From an uncultured Lachnospiraceae bacterium (GTDB taxonomy: Bacteria; Bacillota; Clostridia; Lachnospirales; Lachnospiraceae), in assembly GCA_947175175.1 (NCBI GenBank), contig CAMWLV010000016.1, positions 1 through 39,151 of the forward strand: 39,151 nucleotides of DNA. The letters run 5' to 3'. Positions 1 to 8,079 of the stretch are shown here, one piece after another. Numbering within the stretch: position 1 is the first letter of the stretch; each line of letters begins with the position of its first letter. The notes below the pieces were generated by a model that saw only the letters and a list, made by a program, of their open reading frames with translations, searched no databases and was not told the origin of the DNA. Position numbers and translations under genes: made by a program.

Positions 1-447
1 TTTAAGGCGGGGCTTTATGAGGGAAACGGAAAACTTTACGATCTGATATCGGGAAGACTTGTATATGAGGGAGGATTCTCGGAAGGTCTCTACGAGGGCG
101 AAGGGACGCTTTATGATGAGTTTACCAATATCCTTCGCTACAAGGGTGGATTTCATCTAGGCTTTTATAACGGCGAGGGTGTGGCGTATACCAGTACAGG
201 GGCGAAACGTTATGAGGGAAGCTTTGTTCTCGGCGAATATCATGGACAGGGGATTCTGTATGACGAAGCAAGCGGCCGTGTCGAGGCACAGGGCGAATTT
301 CGCAATAACCTTCCGATCGTTGTGCCAGATACTGGAACCGACATGGACGAAGTTTCTGAGCCAGTGGATAAAATTGCGGCGATTGAGGCACAGATTGAGG
401 TGTTGACCAAACAGCTTGAGTTTCTGTTAAGTCAGGAAACACAGTAA
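1..447 (+). CDS. MORN-repeat protein, C-terminal part (5' end outside window)
   Basis: The reading frame is open from the first base and ends at TAA 445-447, so only the last 148 residues are present. The visible part has about four to five MORN-type repeats (patterns such as YEGGFSEGLYEGEGTLY and YEGSFVLGEYHGQG, spaced about 20-23 residues), followed by a short tail rich in Glu, Ile and Leu that could form a coiled coil. MORN repeats form extended beta-hairpin rods and often act in membrane or protein binding. It lies 25 bp upstream of a DUF4255 gene in the same direction, so it is probably part of the injection-system operon, perhaps as an accessory or effector. That role is inferred from position only. 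Confidence 0.8.
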   Translation, partial: FKAGLYEGNGKLYDLISGRLVYEGGFSEGLYEGEGTLYDEFTNILRYKGGFHLGFYNGEGVAYTSTGAKRYEGSFVLGEYHGQGILYDEASGRVEAQGEFRNNLPIVVPDTGTDMDEVSEPVDKIAAIEAQIEVLTKQLEFLLSQETQ

Positions 448-472
448 CATAAAAAGATGGCAGGGTGAGGAA

Positions 473-1045
473 ATGGCGGATTATACAATTATTGCAGATG
501 TTGGGAATGCACTGACAGGTCTTTTGCGTTCCGGGATGGTGCCAGAGATGTTGTTAAATGAGGAGAGTATTGGTGTATGTAGTCCTGAGGATAAGGGGGA
601 TTTTCTGCTTGGTTTATTTTTATATGATGTAAGGCCAAGTGAGCTTATGCGAAACAGTGAGATGCGTATGAGTGACAGAAATACGCAGAAATATCCGTCT
701 ATGCACCTGGATCTATACTATATGGCTACAGCGTACTCAAACGGTGATGTAAAATTTCGTTCCCTGGAGGAGCACAAAATCCTCGGAAGGGCGATGCAGA
801 TTTTGGCGGACAACAGCATCCTGGATGGGCAGACGCTAAAGCCCGTCTCCAAAATGACAGAGGGCGCGATTGGGATCGAGTTATTGTCGCTTTCACTGGA
901 GGAAAAGATGAAGATATGGATTTTCCCGAACAAGCCGTATAAGCTTTCCTTCTGCTTTAGAGCTTCTCCTGTAGAGTTGGAGTCAAGACGCACAAGAAGT
1001 ACAAAGCGTGTTGTGGACATTGATTTTACAGTTCAGGAGGGCTGA
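473..1045 (+). CDS. DUF4255 (Pvc16-type) contractile injection system protein
   Basis: 190 residues. The N-terminal pattern (a helix with ADVGNALTGLLR, then a segment with FLLGLFLYDVRPSELMRN, then PSMHLDLYYMATAYS) matches the DUF4255 family, the N-terminal domain of Pvc16/Afp16-type proteins. In extracellular contractile injection systems this protein caps the tube/sheath end. The start ATG at 473 follows a purine-rich GGGTGAGG. The stop at 1043-1045 lies five bases before the next start, and the next gene's AGGAGG (1035-1040) is inside this CDS, which points to tight co-translation. In Pvc16 a beta-sandwich follows the DUF4255 domain; here that part may be supplied by the next gene. Family call is fairly sure; the cap role is inferred from homology. 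Confidence 0.8.
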   Translation: MADYTIIADVGNALTGLLRSGMVPEMLLNEESIGVCSPEDKGDFLLGLFLYDVRPSELMRNSEMRMSDRNTQKYPSMHLDLYYMATAYSNGDVKFRSLEEHKILGRAMQILADNSILDGQTLKPVSKMTEGAIGIELLSLSLEEKMKIWIFPNKPYKLSFCFRASPVELESRRTRSTKRVVDIDFTVQEG

Positions 1046-1049
1046 TAAA

Positions 1050-1808
1050 ATGAAAGAAAGTATTCGCATCCATGTTTCACTCATCGTTGGTCTGACGGAT
1101 GGTTTTACTGGAAAAAAGCCGGAAACTTCGCAGCTTCATGTAGCTGTGGAGGGAGCTGCATCACCAGTTCGAAAGAAAGAGGGATATTATATCTTTACAA
1201 ATTTAGACAGTGATATTGTGACAGTCATTGTCAACTCGCCGGAGTATCAGCAAGTGAAAAAACGTGTTGTGCTTTCGGAGCTTGACCGACAGGAGCCATT
1301 TCTGGGAATCCGGCTGCAGCCAGGGAGGGCTTATCCGAACAGAGTTGGTGCGACGGTGGTCTATGGGAAGACAGCGCCGCTGCGGGAGTTGTCCTTTACA
1401 GCGGTGGAGGGCGGTGTGTTCTATCGCTTGATGTCAGACTGCGATGGCAATCATTGCAGGGAGCTGATGATATTCCATCAACAGTCGGAATCTCTCGAAG
1501 GAAGAAGCTTCCTGATGTGGCAGAAAGAGATAAAAAAGTATGAGACGGCACAGATCAGCAAGGCGTCTCATACAGATCAGGGAAGCTACCTGTTGGAGGA
1601 ACCACTGGAAAAGAAATATAAAAAGGCAGAGACAAGGTTGTATCCGGTTTATACATGCAGTGCGGACGAGGAGGGAAATTATTTTCTGATGATTCCATCG
1701 TTGATGGGCGAGCAAACAGAACTTATGTGCACATGGCAGACTGAAAAAAAGCAGGAAAATGTGAAGCTAGAGGTTCATGTAGGGAAAGAGAATCAGAACG
1801 ATCTATGA
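1050..1808 (+). CDS. Beta-rich protein of the injection-system operon (unknown family)
   Basis: 252 residues from ATG 1050. I chose this start over an upstream in-frame codon because AGGAGG sits 9 bases before it and the upstream choice would overlap the DUF4255 gene by 38 bp. The first about 90 residues alternate hydrophobic and polar residues and look like an Ig-like or carboxypeptidase-regulatory-like beta sandwich (short strands with LHVAVEGA, YYIFTNL, VTVIVNSP). The rest is polar with no recognised motif. It has no signal peptide and no membrane segment. It lies between DUF4255 and PAAR-like genes, so it is probably a structural or accessory component of the same apparatus, possibly the detached C-terminal half of a Pvc16-like cap. 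That is inference. Confidence 0.6.
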   Translation: MKESIRIHVSLIVGLTDGFTGKKPETSQLHVAVEGAASPVRKKEGYYIFTNLDSDIVTVIVNSPEYQQVKKRVVLSELDRQEPFLGIRLQPGRAYPNRVGATVVYGKTAPLRELSFTAVEGGVFYRLMSDCDGNHCRELMIFHQQSESLEGRSFLMWQKEIKKYETAQISKASHTDQGSYLLEEPLEKKYKKAETRLYPVYTCSADEEGNYFLMIPSLMGEQTELMCTWQTEKKQENVKLEVHVGKENQNDL

Positions 1809-1829
1809 AACTGGAGGGATTGGATTAAT

Positions 1830-2216
1830 ATGGGTTTTGCAGTCTGTGGAGGGGCGATGTGCGCCTGTTCCTTTGGAGTGGCTCCATCTGCTTTGATGGT
1901 GACACCGGAAAATAAAGTGATGACAACAATGCCAATTGCGACGATTATGGACAATGTTCCATTGAAGAATATCATGCCCTTTGGAATGTGCAGCAGTCCT
2001 GCCAATCCGCAGGTGGCAGCAGCGACTGCTGCGGCGCTGGGAGCACTTACGCCAATGCCATGCATACCAGTGACGAGTGCACCATGGACGCCTGGTTGTC
2101 CGAAAGTGCTCATAGCGAATAAACCAGCACTGAATCATTCGTCTAAGCTGATGTGTAACTGGGGCGGCGTGATACAGATTACCAATCCCGGTGTCATGAA
2201 TATACAGATACCATGA
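1830..2216 (+). CDS. DUF4280 PAAR-like spike-tip protein
   Basis: 128 residues. The protein has the DUF4280 signature: an N-terminal CGGAMCACSFG segment, repeated ATI.D..P..NI.PFGMC turns, an Ala-rich central stretch, a PMPCIP motif, and a C-terminal LMCNWGGVIQI strand. PAAR-like proteins form a sharp cone on the spike of contractile injection machines and can carry effectors. Several cysteines (near residues 7, 11, 13, 51) could hold a metal, as in PAAR proteins. A GGAGGG lies before ATG 1830, 21 bp after the previous stop. With the DUF4255 gene it supports reading this region as the distal end of an injection-system locus; the sheath, tube and baseplate genes would lie to the left of the window. 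Confidence 0.85.
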   Translation: MGFAVCGGAMCACSFGVAPSALMVTPENKVMTTMPIATIMDNVPLKNIMPFGMCSSPANPQVAAATAAALGALTPMPCIPVTSAPWTPGCPKVLIANKPALNHSSKLMCNWGGVIQITNPGVMNIQIP

Positions 2217-2265
2217 TACGGACAGAATGAGAGGATTCGTCAAGGCTGGCGAGTAAGGAGGATAC

Positions 2266-3972
2266 ATGAAGATACGTTTTGGATTACGGCTCAAATTTGT
2301 ATTGATTTTTCTAATGTTTGGGTTCTGTATTGCATATGGCATCTATCGTGAAATGGAACATATAACCAGCGTGATGATACAGGAGAAGGCGTACCAGAAT
2401 GCAGTAAGTATCGCAAAGCTTACTGCAAGTGTACTTGATGCTGACAAAATCGAAGAGTATGCCAGAACACTGGAGCCTGACGCGGCATACTGGGAGATGA
2501 AAGAGAGAATCGACAATATCAAGCTACAGACAGATACCTATTATCTCTATGTCATGTATCCATATAATGAACAGGAAGGAGTCTATATCTTCGATGCAAA
2601 GTTGACAGAGGAGCAGATTCGTCAGATAGGAGACAGTGAAGGGGAGCTTGGCTCCCCTGTTGATCTGTCCGAAAATTTTGACCGGGCAAAGGAGGTTCTC
2701 AGGACAAAGAAGCCATGTACACAGGCAGAGACGACAAGGACAATTCAGGGAATTGATTATCAGACACTTGCCTCTGTCTATGTCCCGGTTTTGAACAGTG
2801 AGAATGAAGCGGTGGCATTTGTCGGTGTCGATGTTCTTGTGTCAGACCTTATTCAGTCACTCGACAGTATTTCCAGGGAAATGCTGCAGACTATCGCAGT
2901 ACTCAGTGCTGGCTGTATTTTTGTTATTTTTATTATCATGAATCTGTCTGTCATAAGACCGCTCAAGACGCTGGCAAGGCATGCAGAGGAGATGGAGAAT
3001 AATATTTTTGGCAATATGATGGATGTGAGCGGAAATGATGAGATCAGCGAGATCAAGAGGGTGTTTAACCGTGTCAATGTAGGGATCGGAAGGCATTTGA
3101 AGGAGATCGAGGAGATCAACAATGCATATTACAAATATTTCCCATCAGAGCTGTTTACACTTTTAAACCGTGATATGGTTACAAAGGTACAGCTCGGAGA
3201 CAACACGAAGCAGGAGCTTGCGATGATGTCATATGGCATTCTGAATTTTGACGAGCTCAGCAGGCAGATGAATACAGAACAGATGTTTAATTTTATAAAT
3301 GAAATCTGTGACCAGACGATTCCGGCAGTAATGGAGCAGGGGGGGATTATAGAAAATTTCATGGAGGCAAGCTTTACTGCTTTTTACAGAACAATGTCGG
3401 AGAATCTGCTGCAGTCTGCTATTACGGCGAGCAATAATGTGAGAAGCCATCTAGGACAAAATGAACAGGAAATCCGGCTTGGCTTTGGTCTGGCTTATGG
3501 CAGGGTGATGATTGGGGCTGTTGGACATGAAAGCCGCAGGGCGATTGTATCCATAACGAGGAAGACCAATATGGCAGATTTTCTCCAGAAAATGTGTGGG
3601 AAATACGGTGCAGTGATTTTAGTTACATCGACACTTGCAGGACACATTTCGGATTTTGAGGTCAATTATCACAGCAGGACACTTGGGTTTGTCTATGATA
3701 CCTTTCAGCAAAGGCTTGAAAAAATATATGAGGTGTATGACGGGGATAACGAGCAGAGCAAACGGGACAAAAATCGGACAAAAGAATTGTTTGAGAGAGG
3801 TGTAAGCCTGTTTTGTGCACAGAAGTTTGGAGAGGCGCGCGCCCAGTTTGTAGCGGTGTTAAAGCAGTCTGTTCATGATGCGGCGGCAAGGGAATATCTT
3901 TACTTGTGCAACAGCTATTATCAGTCTGACAACATGGATGAGGCTGATATCTTTATAGAGAAATATGAGTAA
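2266..3972 (+). CDS. Membrane sensor: CACHE-like, HAMP, degenerate class III cyclase domain, TPR tail
   Basis: 568 residues behind TAAGGAGG. Residues about 10-27 and 206-230 are membrane helices that enclose an extracytoplasmic CACHE-like domain (motifs YYLYVMYP and FVGVDVLVSDL). A HAMP linker follows (about 231-283), then a nucleotide-cyclase-like fold (about 315-470) with recognisable GLAYGRVMIGAVGHESRR and FINEICDQTIPAVMEQGG, then a C-terminal TPR-like helical pair (about 508-568). The positions that carry the metal-binding aspartates in class III cyclases are not Asp here: the first motif reads MSYGILNFDELS and the second IIENFMEASF. The domain is therefore probably catalytically dead and works as a signalling or binding module. 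It lies 49 bp after the PAAR-like gene in the same direction, so it may sense a signal for the injection system; that link is inferred. Confidence 0.75.
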   Translation: MKIRFGLRLKFVLIFLMFGFCIAYGIYREMEHITSVMIQEKAYQNAVSIAKLTASVLDADKIEEYARTLEPDAAYWEMKERIDNIKLQTDTYYLYVMYPYNEQEGVYIFDAKLTEEQIRQIGDSEGELGSPVDLSENFDRAKEVLRTKKPCTQAETTRTIQGIDYQTLASVYVPVLNSENEAVAFVGVDVLVSDLIQSLDSISREMLQTIAVLSAGCIFVIFIIMNLSVIRPLKTLARHAEEMENNIFGNMMDVSGNDEISEIKRVFNRVNVGIGRHLKEIEEINNAYYKYFPSELFTLLNRDMVTKVQLGDNTKQELAMMSYGILNFDELSRQMNTEQMFNFINEICDQTIPAVMEQGGIIENFMEASFTAFYRTMSENLLQSAITASNNVRSHLGQNEQEIRLGFGLAYGRVMIGAVGHESRRAIVSITRKTNMADFLQKMCGKYGAVILVTSTLAGHISDFEVNYHSRTLGFVYDTFQQRLEKIYEVYDGDNEQSKRDKNRTKELFERGVSLFCAQKFGEARAQFVAVLKQSVHDAAAREYLYLCNSYYQSDNMDEADIFIEKYE

Positions 3973-3998
3973 GGAACAGTTCCTAAGGATGTTATTAC

Positions 3999-4054
3999 CA
4001 CTTTCAAACTATTGATTGGCATGCGTGCCGGGGCACGCAAGGGGTATAAGTATG
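3999..4054 (+). repeat. Leader repeat, copy 1 (hairpin abutting the RBS)
   Basis: This 56-base stretch is nearly identical to 23594-23650: only two substitutions and one extra A in the second copy. It contains a perfect hairpin (TGCGTGC, loop CGGG, GCACGCA at 4022-4039) that directly touches the AAGGGG ribosome binding site of the DUF2156 gene and ends on its ATG. The two genes behind the copies are unrelated, so the match is not coding homology. It could be a translational control element or a small dispersed repeat. Confidence 0.8.
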
Positions 4055-5056
4055 AATATAGTACAGCATATTGATTTGGAAAAATACGGCTTTCACAGGC
4101 TGCAAGTTGAGTCTGCAGGATTGTTCCAGCGTTATCTGGCACAGATGGAATCTGGTTATGCTTCAACGATGAGTTTTGCAAGCATGATGGCATGGCGTCA
4201 GGCGATTCCGATTTATTATATGGAGGCGGAAGGATTTTTACAGGCGGCTGCTTACGATATCTATCATGAGAGGATCGGCTGGCTGCCCCTCATGGGAGAT
4301 TATGGGAATGGGAAAATGAGCAGTGCACTTGTGTGGCAGCTTGAAAAGACAAGACAGTTTGGAATCCGGTATTTGGTCACAGATGTCAGCAGGCAGATGC
4401 TTCCTTATTATGAGGAAACGCTGCCTGTAGCGTTTTTGGTGGAATACGATGATGGAGACAGTGATTATGTATATGAAATGGAGAATTTTAAGAAAGCACT
4501 CGACACACAGGAGACACGATATAACTATCATTATTTTATCCGTATGTTCGCCCCTGTTACAGAAGTGCTGGAGCCGCGCCATTTGGAGATCTGCAAAGAG
4601 TTTATTAGTCAGAGCTGGTGCTGCTGTCACTCCTGTGAGGAATGTGGTTATGGCTGTCAAAAGGATACGGCAGAGTGCATCATATCAGAAATTGAACAGA
4701 GTGGAGCAAAGGGAATCGCTGTTTTTTCTAAGGGGCAGATGATAGGATACTGTATTGTTTCTCAGGAAAATGGGCAGATTATTTTTTTGTTTAAAAAGAC
4801 GAAGCACGGTGTCCGCGGAATCAATGAATTTTTACATAGGGAGTGTGTTGAGCGCTTTGCAGGCAGTGCAGATAAAGTGAATTATACAGAAGATATGAAT
4901 ATTGGGGGACTGAGATTATACAAACAAAGGTTGTGCCAATATGAGCTTTTTCCAAGGTATACACTGATGGAAAAAGGAAGGTTGTTCCAAAACATTTTGG
5001 GAGATATATCGAAAAGCACTTTCAATAAGAATACGAATATGGTACAATTCGACTAG
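4052..5056 (+). CDS. DUF2156 / LPG-synthase C-terminal-like protein
   Basis: 334 residues from ATG 4052. I chose this over the in-frame TTG at 4016 because AAGGGG sits 7 bases upstream and the same leader precedes an ATG elsewhere. The protein resembles DUF2156, a duplicated GNAT fold related to the catalytic domain of phosphatidylglycerol lysyltransferase, which moves an aminoacyl group from tRNA. Motifs include FASMMAWRQ near the N terminus, a central LEICKEFISQSW, and a C-terminal VNYTEDMNIGGLRLYKQRL. Between the two halves is a cysteine cluster (CCCHSCEECGYGC, residues about 190-202). There are no membrane helices, so it is soluble, unlike full-length MprF. The substrate is unknown. Confidence 0.75.
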   Translation: MNIVQHIDLEKYGFHRLQVESAGLFQRYLAQMESGYASTMSFASMMAWRQAIPIYYMEAEGFLQAAAYDIYHERIGWLPLMGDYGNGKMSSALVWQLEKTRQFGIRYLVTDVSRQMLPYYEETLPVAFLVEYDDGDSDYVYEMENFKKALDTQETRYNYHYFIRMFAPVTEVLEPRHLEICKEFISQSWCCCHSCEECGYGCQKDTAECIISEIEQSGAKGIAVFSKGQMIGYCIVSQENGQIIFLFKKTKHGVRGINEFLHRECVERFAGSADKVNYTEDMNIGGLRLYKQRLCQYELFPRYTLMEKGRLFQNILGDISKSTFNKNTNMVQFD

Positions 5057-5085
5057 GAAAGGAATAGAAGGAGTAATGGCTACAT

Positions 5086-6405
5086 ATGAATTTTCATGAC
5101 GAGACGAAACGGATGTTTATGAAAGTTATTGCTGGAGAGGTAGAACCAGCAGAATGGGAAAAATGGTGGGACAGTCACAGGAAGAAATTGGAAGATGTGC
5201 TGAACCGTGGAGATTTTGAGCGGATCATGCCCGATTCGTGGAGTGTCAGTTATCATTGGATGGTAAAGACGCAGAGCGCCGTTGCCTATCATTTTTATAC
5301 CCAAGGACGTCCGATGAAGATTTCTGATTATTATGAGAAAAAAGCGCAGGAAGAGGAAAGGCGCATGAGACAGGCTGCTATGGACTCATTTTATGAGCGT
5401 GTAGCCCCGACCAGGCAGCAGTGGGAGAATTATCTGGAAGGACACCCCACCCAGCCAGTGGCTTTTGATTGGAAGAAACTGCTGGGAACGCCGCCCGGAC
5501 AGAAACCGGCGCAGGAGTTTTCCTATAAAGGAGCGAGGGATGCAGAGCAGAGGAAACAGTGCATCAATGAGCTTCACTTGCGGTTAAAAGAGAATGTTCA
5601 GGCAAAGATAGCACCCCTTGCAAAGGCTTACGGAATGAAGAAAACCGGACCAAAGACTTTTGTCAGGGAAAAGAATGGGTTGGTGGCAAGGGTAAATTTC
5701 GTAGGATATTTTAGGGGCGGCGGGTATGAATCCATGGATTGTTATCTCTGTCCCGTATATGCCCTTCCAGCAGGAATTTTAGATCTTCCAGGACCTGTCT
5801 GTCAAGGGGAGAACTTTCATAAGATGGATAAGGACTGGGTGAGTATAATCGAGAGTGCTTCGGATGCCGTGGATGCTGACAGAGTGCAGGCGGTCAATCA
5901 GAAATTTGATGATATTCTGACATATCTGGCAGAGGATATTTTTCCAGAATGGCAAAAAATAGACAATATTGAGACGTATTTTGCAAAAGAACGTCAGGAG
6001 TATCTCAAAGCCACAGAAGTAGGACCAAAAGAGCCATGGATGCCGTGGAGATCCATGTGGGATCTGAGCACAGGGGATCAGAAGCACCCTTGGCGGGCAG
6101 ATGCGTATCTGTTTGGCGTATGGGATCTGCTGTCAGGAAGGGAAGAAGAGGGCTATGCGCGTCTTGATGAATGTATCGGGCATAATGCGGATTACATGAA
6201 GAGTTTGCTGAAACAATATCCAAAGGCTTACAATGATCCCAGGGATTCTTTGTCGGTGATCTATTTTAACGCGCAACTTTTTGCCAAGACAAAGCAGATC
6301 ACAGATGCAGGGAAGCGGCGAAAAGCAATTCGGGAAACCTATGAAGAGGTATGTCGGTTTATGAGGTATTTCCATGGGCTGGCAAAGCGGGTAGAAAGGT
6401 CATGA
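5086..6405 (+). CDS. Conserved hypothetical protein with DUF4304-like middle
   Basis: 439 residues, soluble, rich in Trp and Tyr. AAGGAG lies 12 bases before ATG 5086. The N-terminal about 100 residues are helical and charged. Residues about 165-230 (KIAPLAKAYGMKKTGPKTFVR and following strands) resemble a DUF4304-type alpha/beta domain, found in proteins near polymorphic toxin and immunity loci; this match is tentative. The C-terminal third is helical and repeats aromatic residues, as TPR-like folds do. It lies 29 bp after the DUF2156 gene and 16 bp before the ATPase gene, so the three are probably cotranscribed. I do not assign a function. Confidence 0.65.
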   Translation: MNFHDETKRMFMKVIAGEVEPAEWEKWWDSHRKKLEDVLNRGDFERIMPDSWSVSYHWMVKTQSAVAYHFYTQGRPMKISDYYEKKAQEEERRMRQAAMDSFYERVAPTRQQWENYLEGHPTQPVAFDWKKLLGTPPGQKPAQEFSYKGARDAEQRKQCINELHLRLKENVQAKIAPLAKAYGMKKTGPKTFVREKNGLVARVNFVGYFRGGGYESMDCYLCPVYALPAGILDLPGPVCQGENFHKMDKDWVSIIESASDAVDADRVQAVNQKFDDILTYLAEDIFPEWQKIDNIETYFAKERQEYLKATEVGPKEPWMPWRSMWDLSTGDQKHPWRADAYLFGVWDLLSGREEEGYARLDECIGHNADYMKSLLKQYPKAYNDPRDSLSVIYFNAQLFAKTKQITDAGKRRKAIRETYEEVCRFMRYFHGLAKRVERS

Positions 6406-6421
6406 TAGAGGTAAAAAGGAT

Positions 6422-8011
6422 ATGAAAAGATATTTTAATACAGAAGGTTCCTGTAATCCGGAACGACATTATATGGTACGATTGGACAATAGAGTGAACT
6501 GCATAAAAGAATTACTTGTTGATAGAAAAAAATATTTTGTCATCAACAGGGGTAGGCAGTATGGTAAGACTACGACGTTAAATGCATTAGAGAAATACTT
6601 AGAGGACGATTACATTGTTTTGGCATTGGATTTTCAAGAAGTTGAGACAGGTAATTTTGCGGATGGGGTGATATTTTCAAGGACTTTCGCCCAAAAGCTG
6701 TCCGAGGCATTTGACTATGTAAGAGCAGATGATCAGGAGCGGTTGAAGAAAAAGCTGCTGGATTTCGTGAAAGAGAATCCCGATGGTGGATTAGATAAGC
6801 TGTTTGAGTGTCTGAGCAGTATGTGCAAAAACAGTTCGCGTCCGATTGTGCTGATGATCGATGAGGTTGACAGTGCAGGTAACAATCAGGTATTTATTGA
6901 TTTTCTGGCGCAGCTTAGGGGATATTACCTAAAGCGGGATAAGGCGCCAATCTTTCATTCCGTAATACTTGCAGGAGTATACAATATCAAAAACCTAAAA
7001 TTAAAACTGCGTCCTGATTCAGAGCATCAGTATAACAGTCCATGGAACATTGCCGCAGATTTTGATATCAAGATGAGCTTCTCCGCAGGGCAGATTGCGG
7101 GAATGCTCGAAGAATATGAGGCAGACAGGCAGATTGGCATGGATATCAAAACAGTGGCGGAGGAGATATATCAGTACACATCTGGCTATCCGGTGCTGGT
7201 GTCGTCCATATGCAGACAGCTGGATGAGAAGCTTCTGAGGGAGGCAGGGTTTGAGACGATGCAGGAGGTCTGGACCAGGAAGGGGATTGCGGCGGCGGTA
7301 AAGCTCATATTGAAAAGGAGTTCACCACTGTTTGAGCACATGGCAAAGCAGCTTGACACATATAAAGATCTCCATAATATGATAGAAGATATCCTGTACC
7401 GCGGCAAACAGATCACATACAGCCCTGAGCACAAATCGATCAGTCTGGGTGTCATGTTTGGCTTTCTCAAGGAGGAAAATAGTCATGTGGTGATAGCGAA
7501 CCGCATGTTTGAAATGTGCCTGCTGAATCTGTTCATGGCGGAAGAGTCGGGAAGTGACGTTTATTCACAGGGCGGAATTGACAGAATCGGATTTATCAGA
7601 AATAATATGCTCGACATGGATCTGGTATTGAAAAAATTTGTCGAGTACTTTTCGGAAATCTGCAGCGAGAAGGACGCGAAATTCGTTGAGAGATACGGAC
7701 GTAAATTCTTTTTGCTGTACTTAAAGCCTATCATCAACGGTACAGGGAATTTCTATGTCGAAGCGCAGACAAGGGATGAGCGGCGCACGGATGTCATTGT
7801 GGATTATCTCGGCGAACAGTTTATCGTCGAACTCAAAATCTGGCATGGCAGTGAATACAAGGAACGGGGCGAGCAGCAGCTCACGGATTATCTGGATTAC
7901 TACCATAAAAATAAGGGATATATGCTCAGCTTCAATTTTAACAAGAATAAGGAAACAGGAGTAAAGGAAATCCAGATTGGTGACAAAACGATTGTGGAAG
8001 CAGTCGTGTAG
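6422..8011 (+). CDS. AAA ATPase fused to a PD-(D/E)XK nuclease-like domain
   Basis: 529 residues. Residues 44-51 (GRQYGKTT) form a Walker A loop and PIVLMIDEVD (about 142-151) the Walker B strand of the STAND-like AAA family that is often duplicated in Bacteroides and Lachnospiraceae. Residues about 200-300 form the helical lid and winged-helix part. The C-terminal about 100 residues hold a nuclease-type core: an Arg-Arg-Thr-Asp-Val segment followed by FIVELKIW, matching the D...ExK pattern of PD-(D/E)XK enzymes, so the active residues look intact. These proteins are suspected defence or mobile-element functions, but no substrate is established. The start ATG at 6422 lies 16 bp after the previous stop, behind a weak GAGGTAAAAGG site. 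A palindrome follows the stop by 28 bp. Confidence 0.85.
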   Translation: MKRYFNTEGSCNPERHYMVRLDNRVNCIKELLVDRKKYFVINRGRQYGKTTTLNALEKYLEDDYIVLALDFQEVETGNFADGVIFSRTFAQKLSEAFDYVRADDQERLKKKLLDFVKENPDGGLDKLFECLSSMCKNSSRPIVLMIDEVDSAGNNQVFIDFLAQLRGYYLKRDKAPIFHSVILAGVYNIKNLKLKLRPDSEHQYNSPWNIAADFDIKMSFSAGQIAGMLEEYEADRQIGMDIKTVAEEIYQYTSGYPVLVSSICRQLDEKLLREAGFETMQEVWTRKGIAAAVKLILKRSSPLFEHMAKQLDTYKDLHNMIEDILYRGKQITYSPEHKSISLGVMFGFLKEENSHVVIANRMFEMCLLNLFMAEESGSDVYSQGGIDRIGFIRNNMLDMDLVLKKFVEYFSEICSEKDAKFVERYGRKFFLLYLKPIINGTGNFYVEAQTRDERRTDVIVDYLGEQFIVELKIWHGSEYKERGEQQLTDYLDYYHKNKGYMLSFNFNKNKETGVKEIQIGDKTIVEAVV

Positions 8012-8038
8012 GTGGAAAAAGCAATGTGTAAAGGGACT

Positions 8039-8075
8039 TAGGAGCTGTTTACAAATTATTTTGGAACAGCTCCTA
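8039..8075. terminator. Palindrome between convergent genes
   Basis: TAGGAGCTGTT and AACAGCTCCTA form an 11-bp perfect stem around a 15-base AT-rich loop. It lies between the stop of the ATPase gene and the end of the opposing GNAT gene, so it may end transcription from both sides. No long T-run follows on the plus strand, which weakens the terminator call. Its loop shares GTTTACAAAT with the palindrome at 37804-37846. Confidence 0.5.
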
Positions 8076-8079
8076 TAAT

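Noticed and set aside
3972..3984. AGGAAC-A-GTTCCT dyad after the sensor gene as a terminator
   Set aside because: A one-base loop cannot form a hairpin and there is no T-run; it may be a protein site but nothing supports that.
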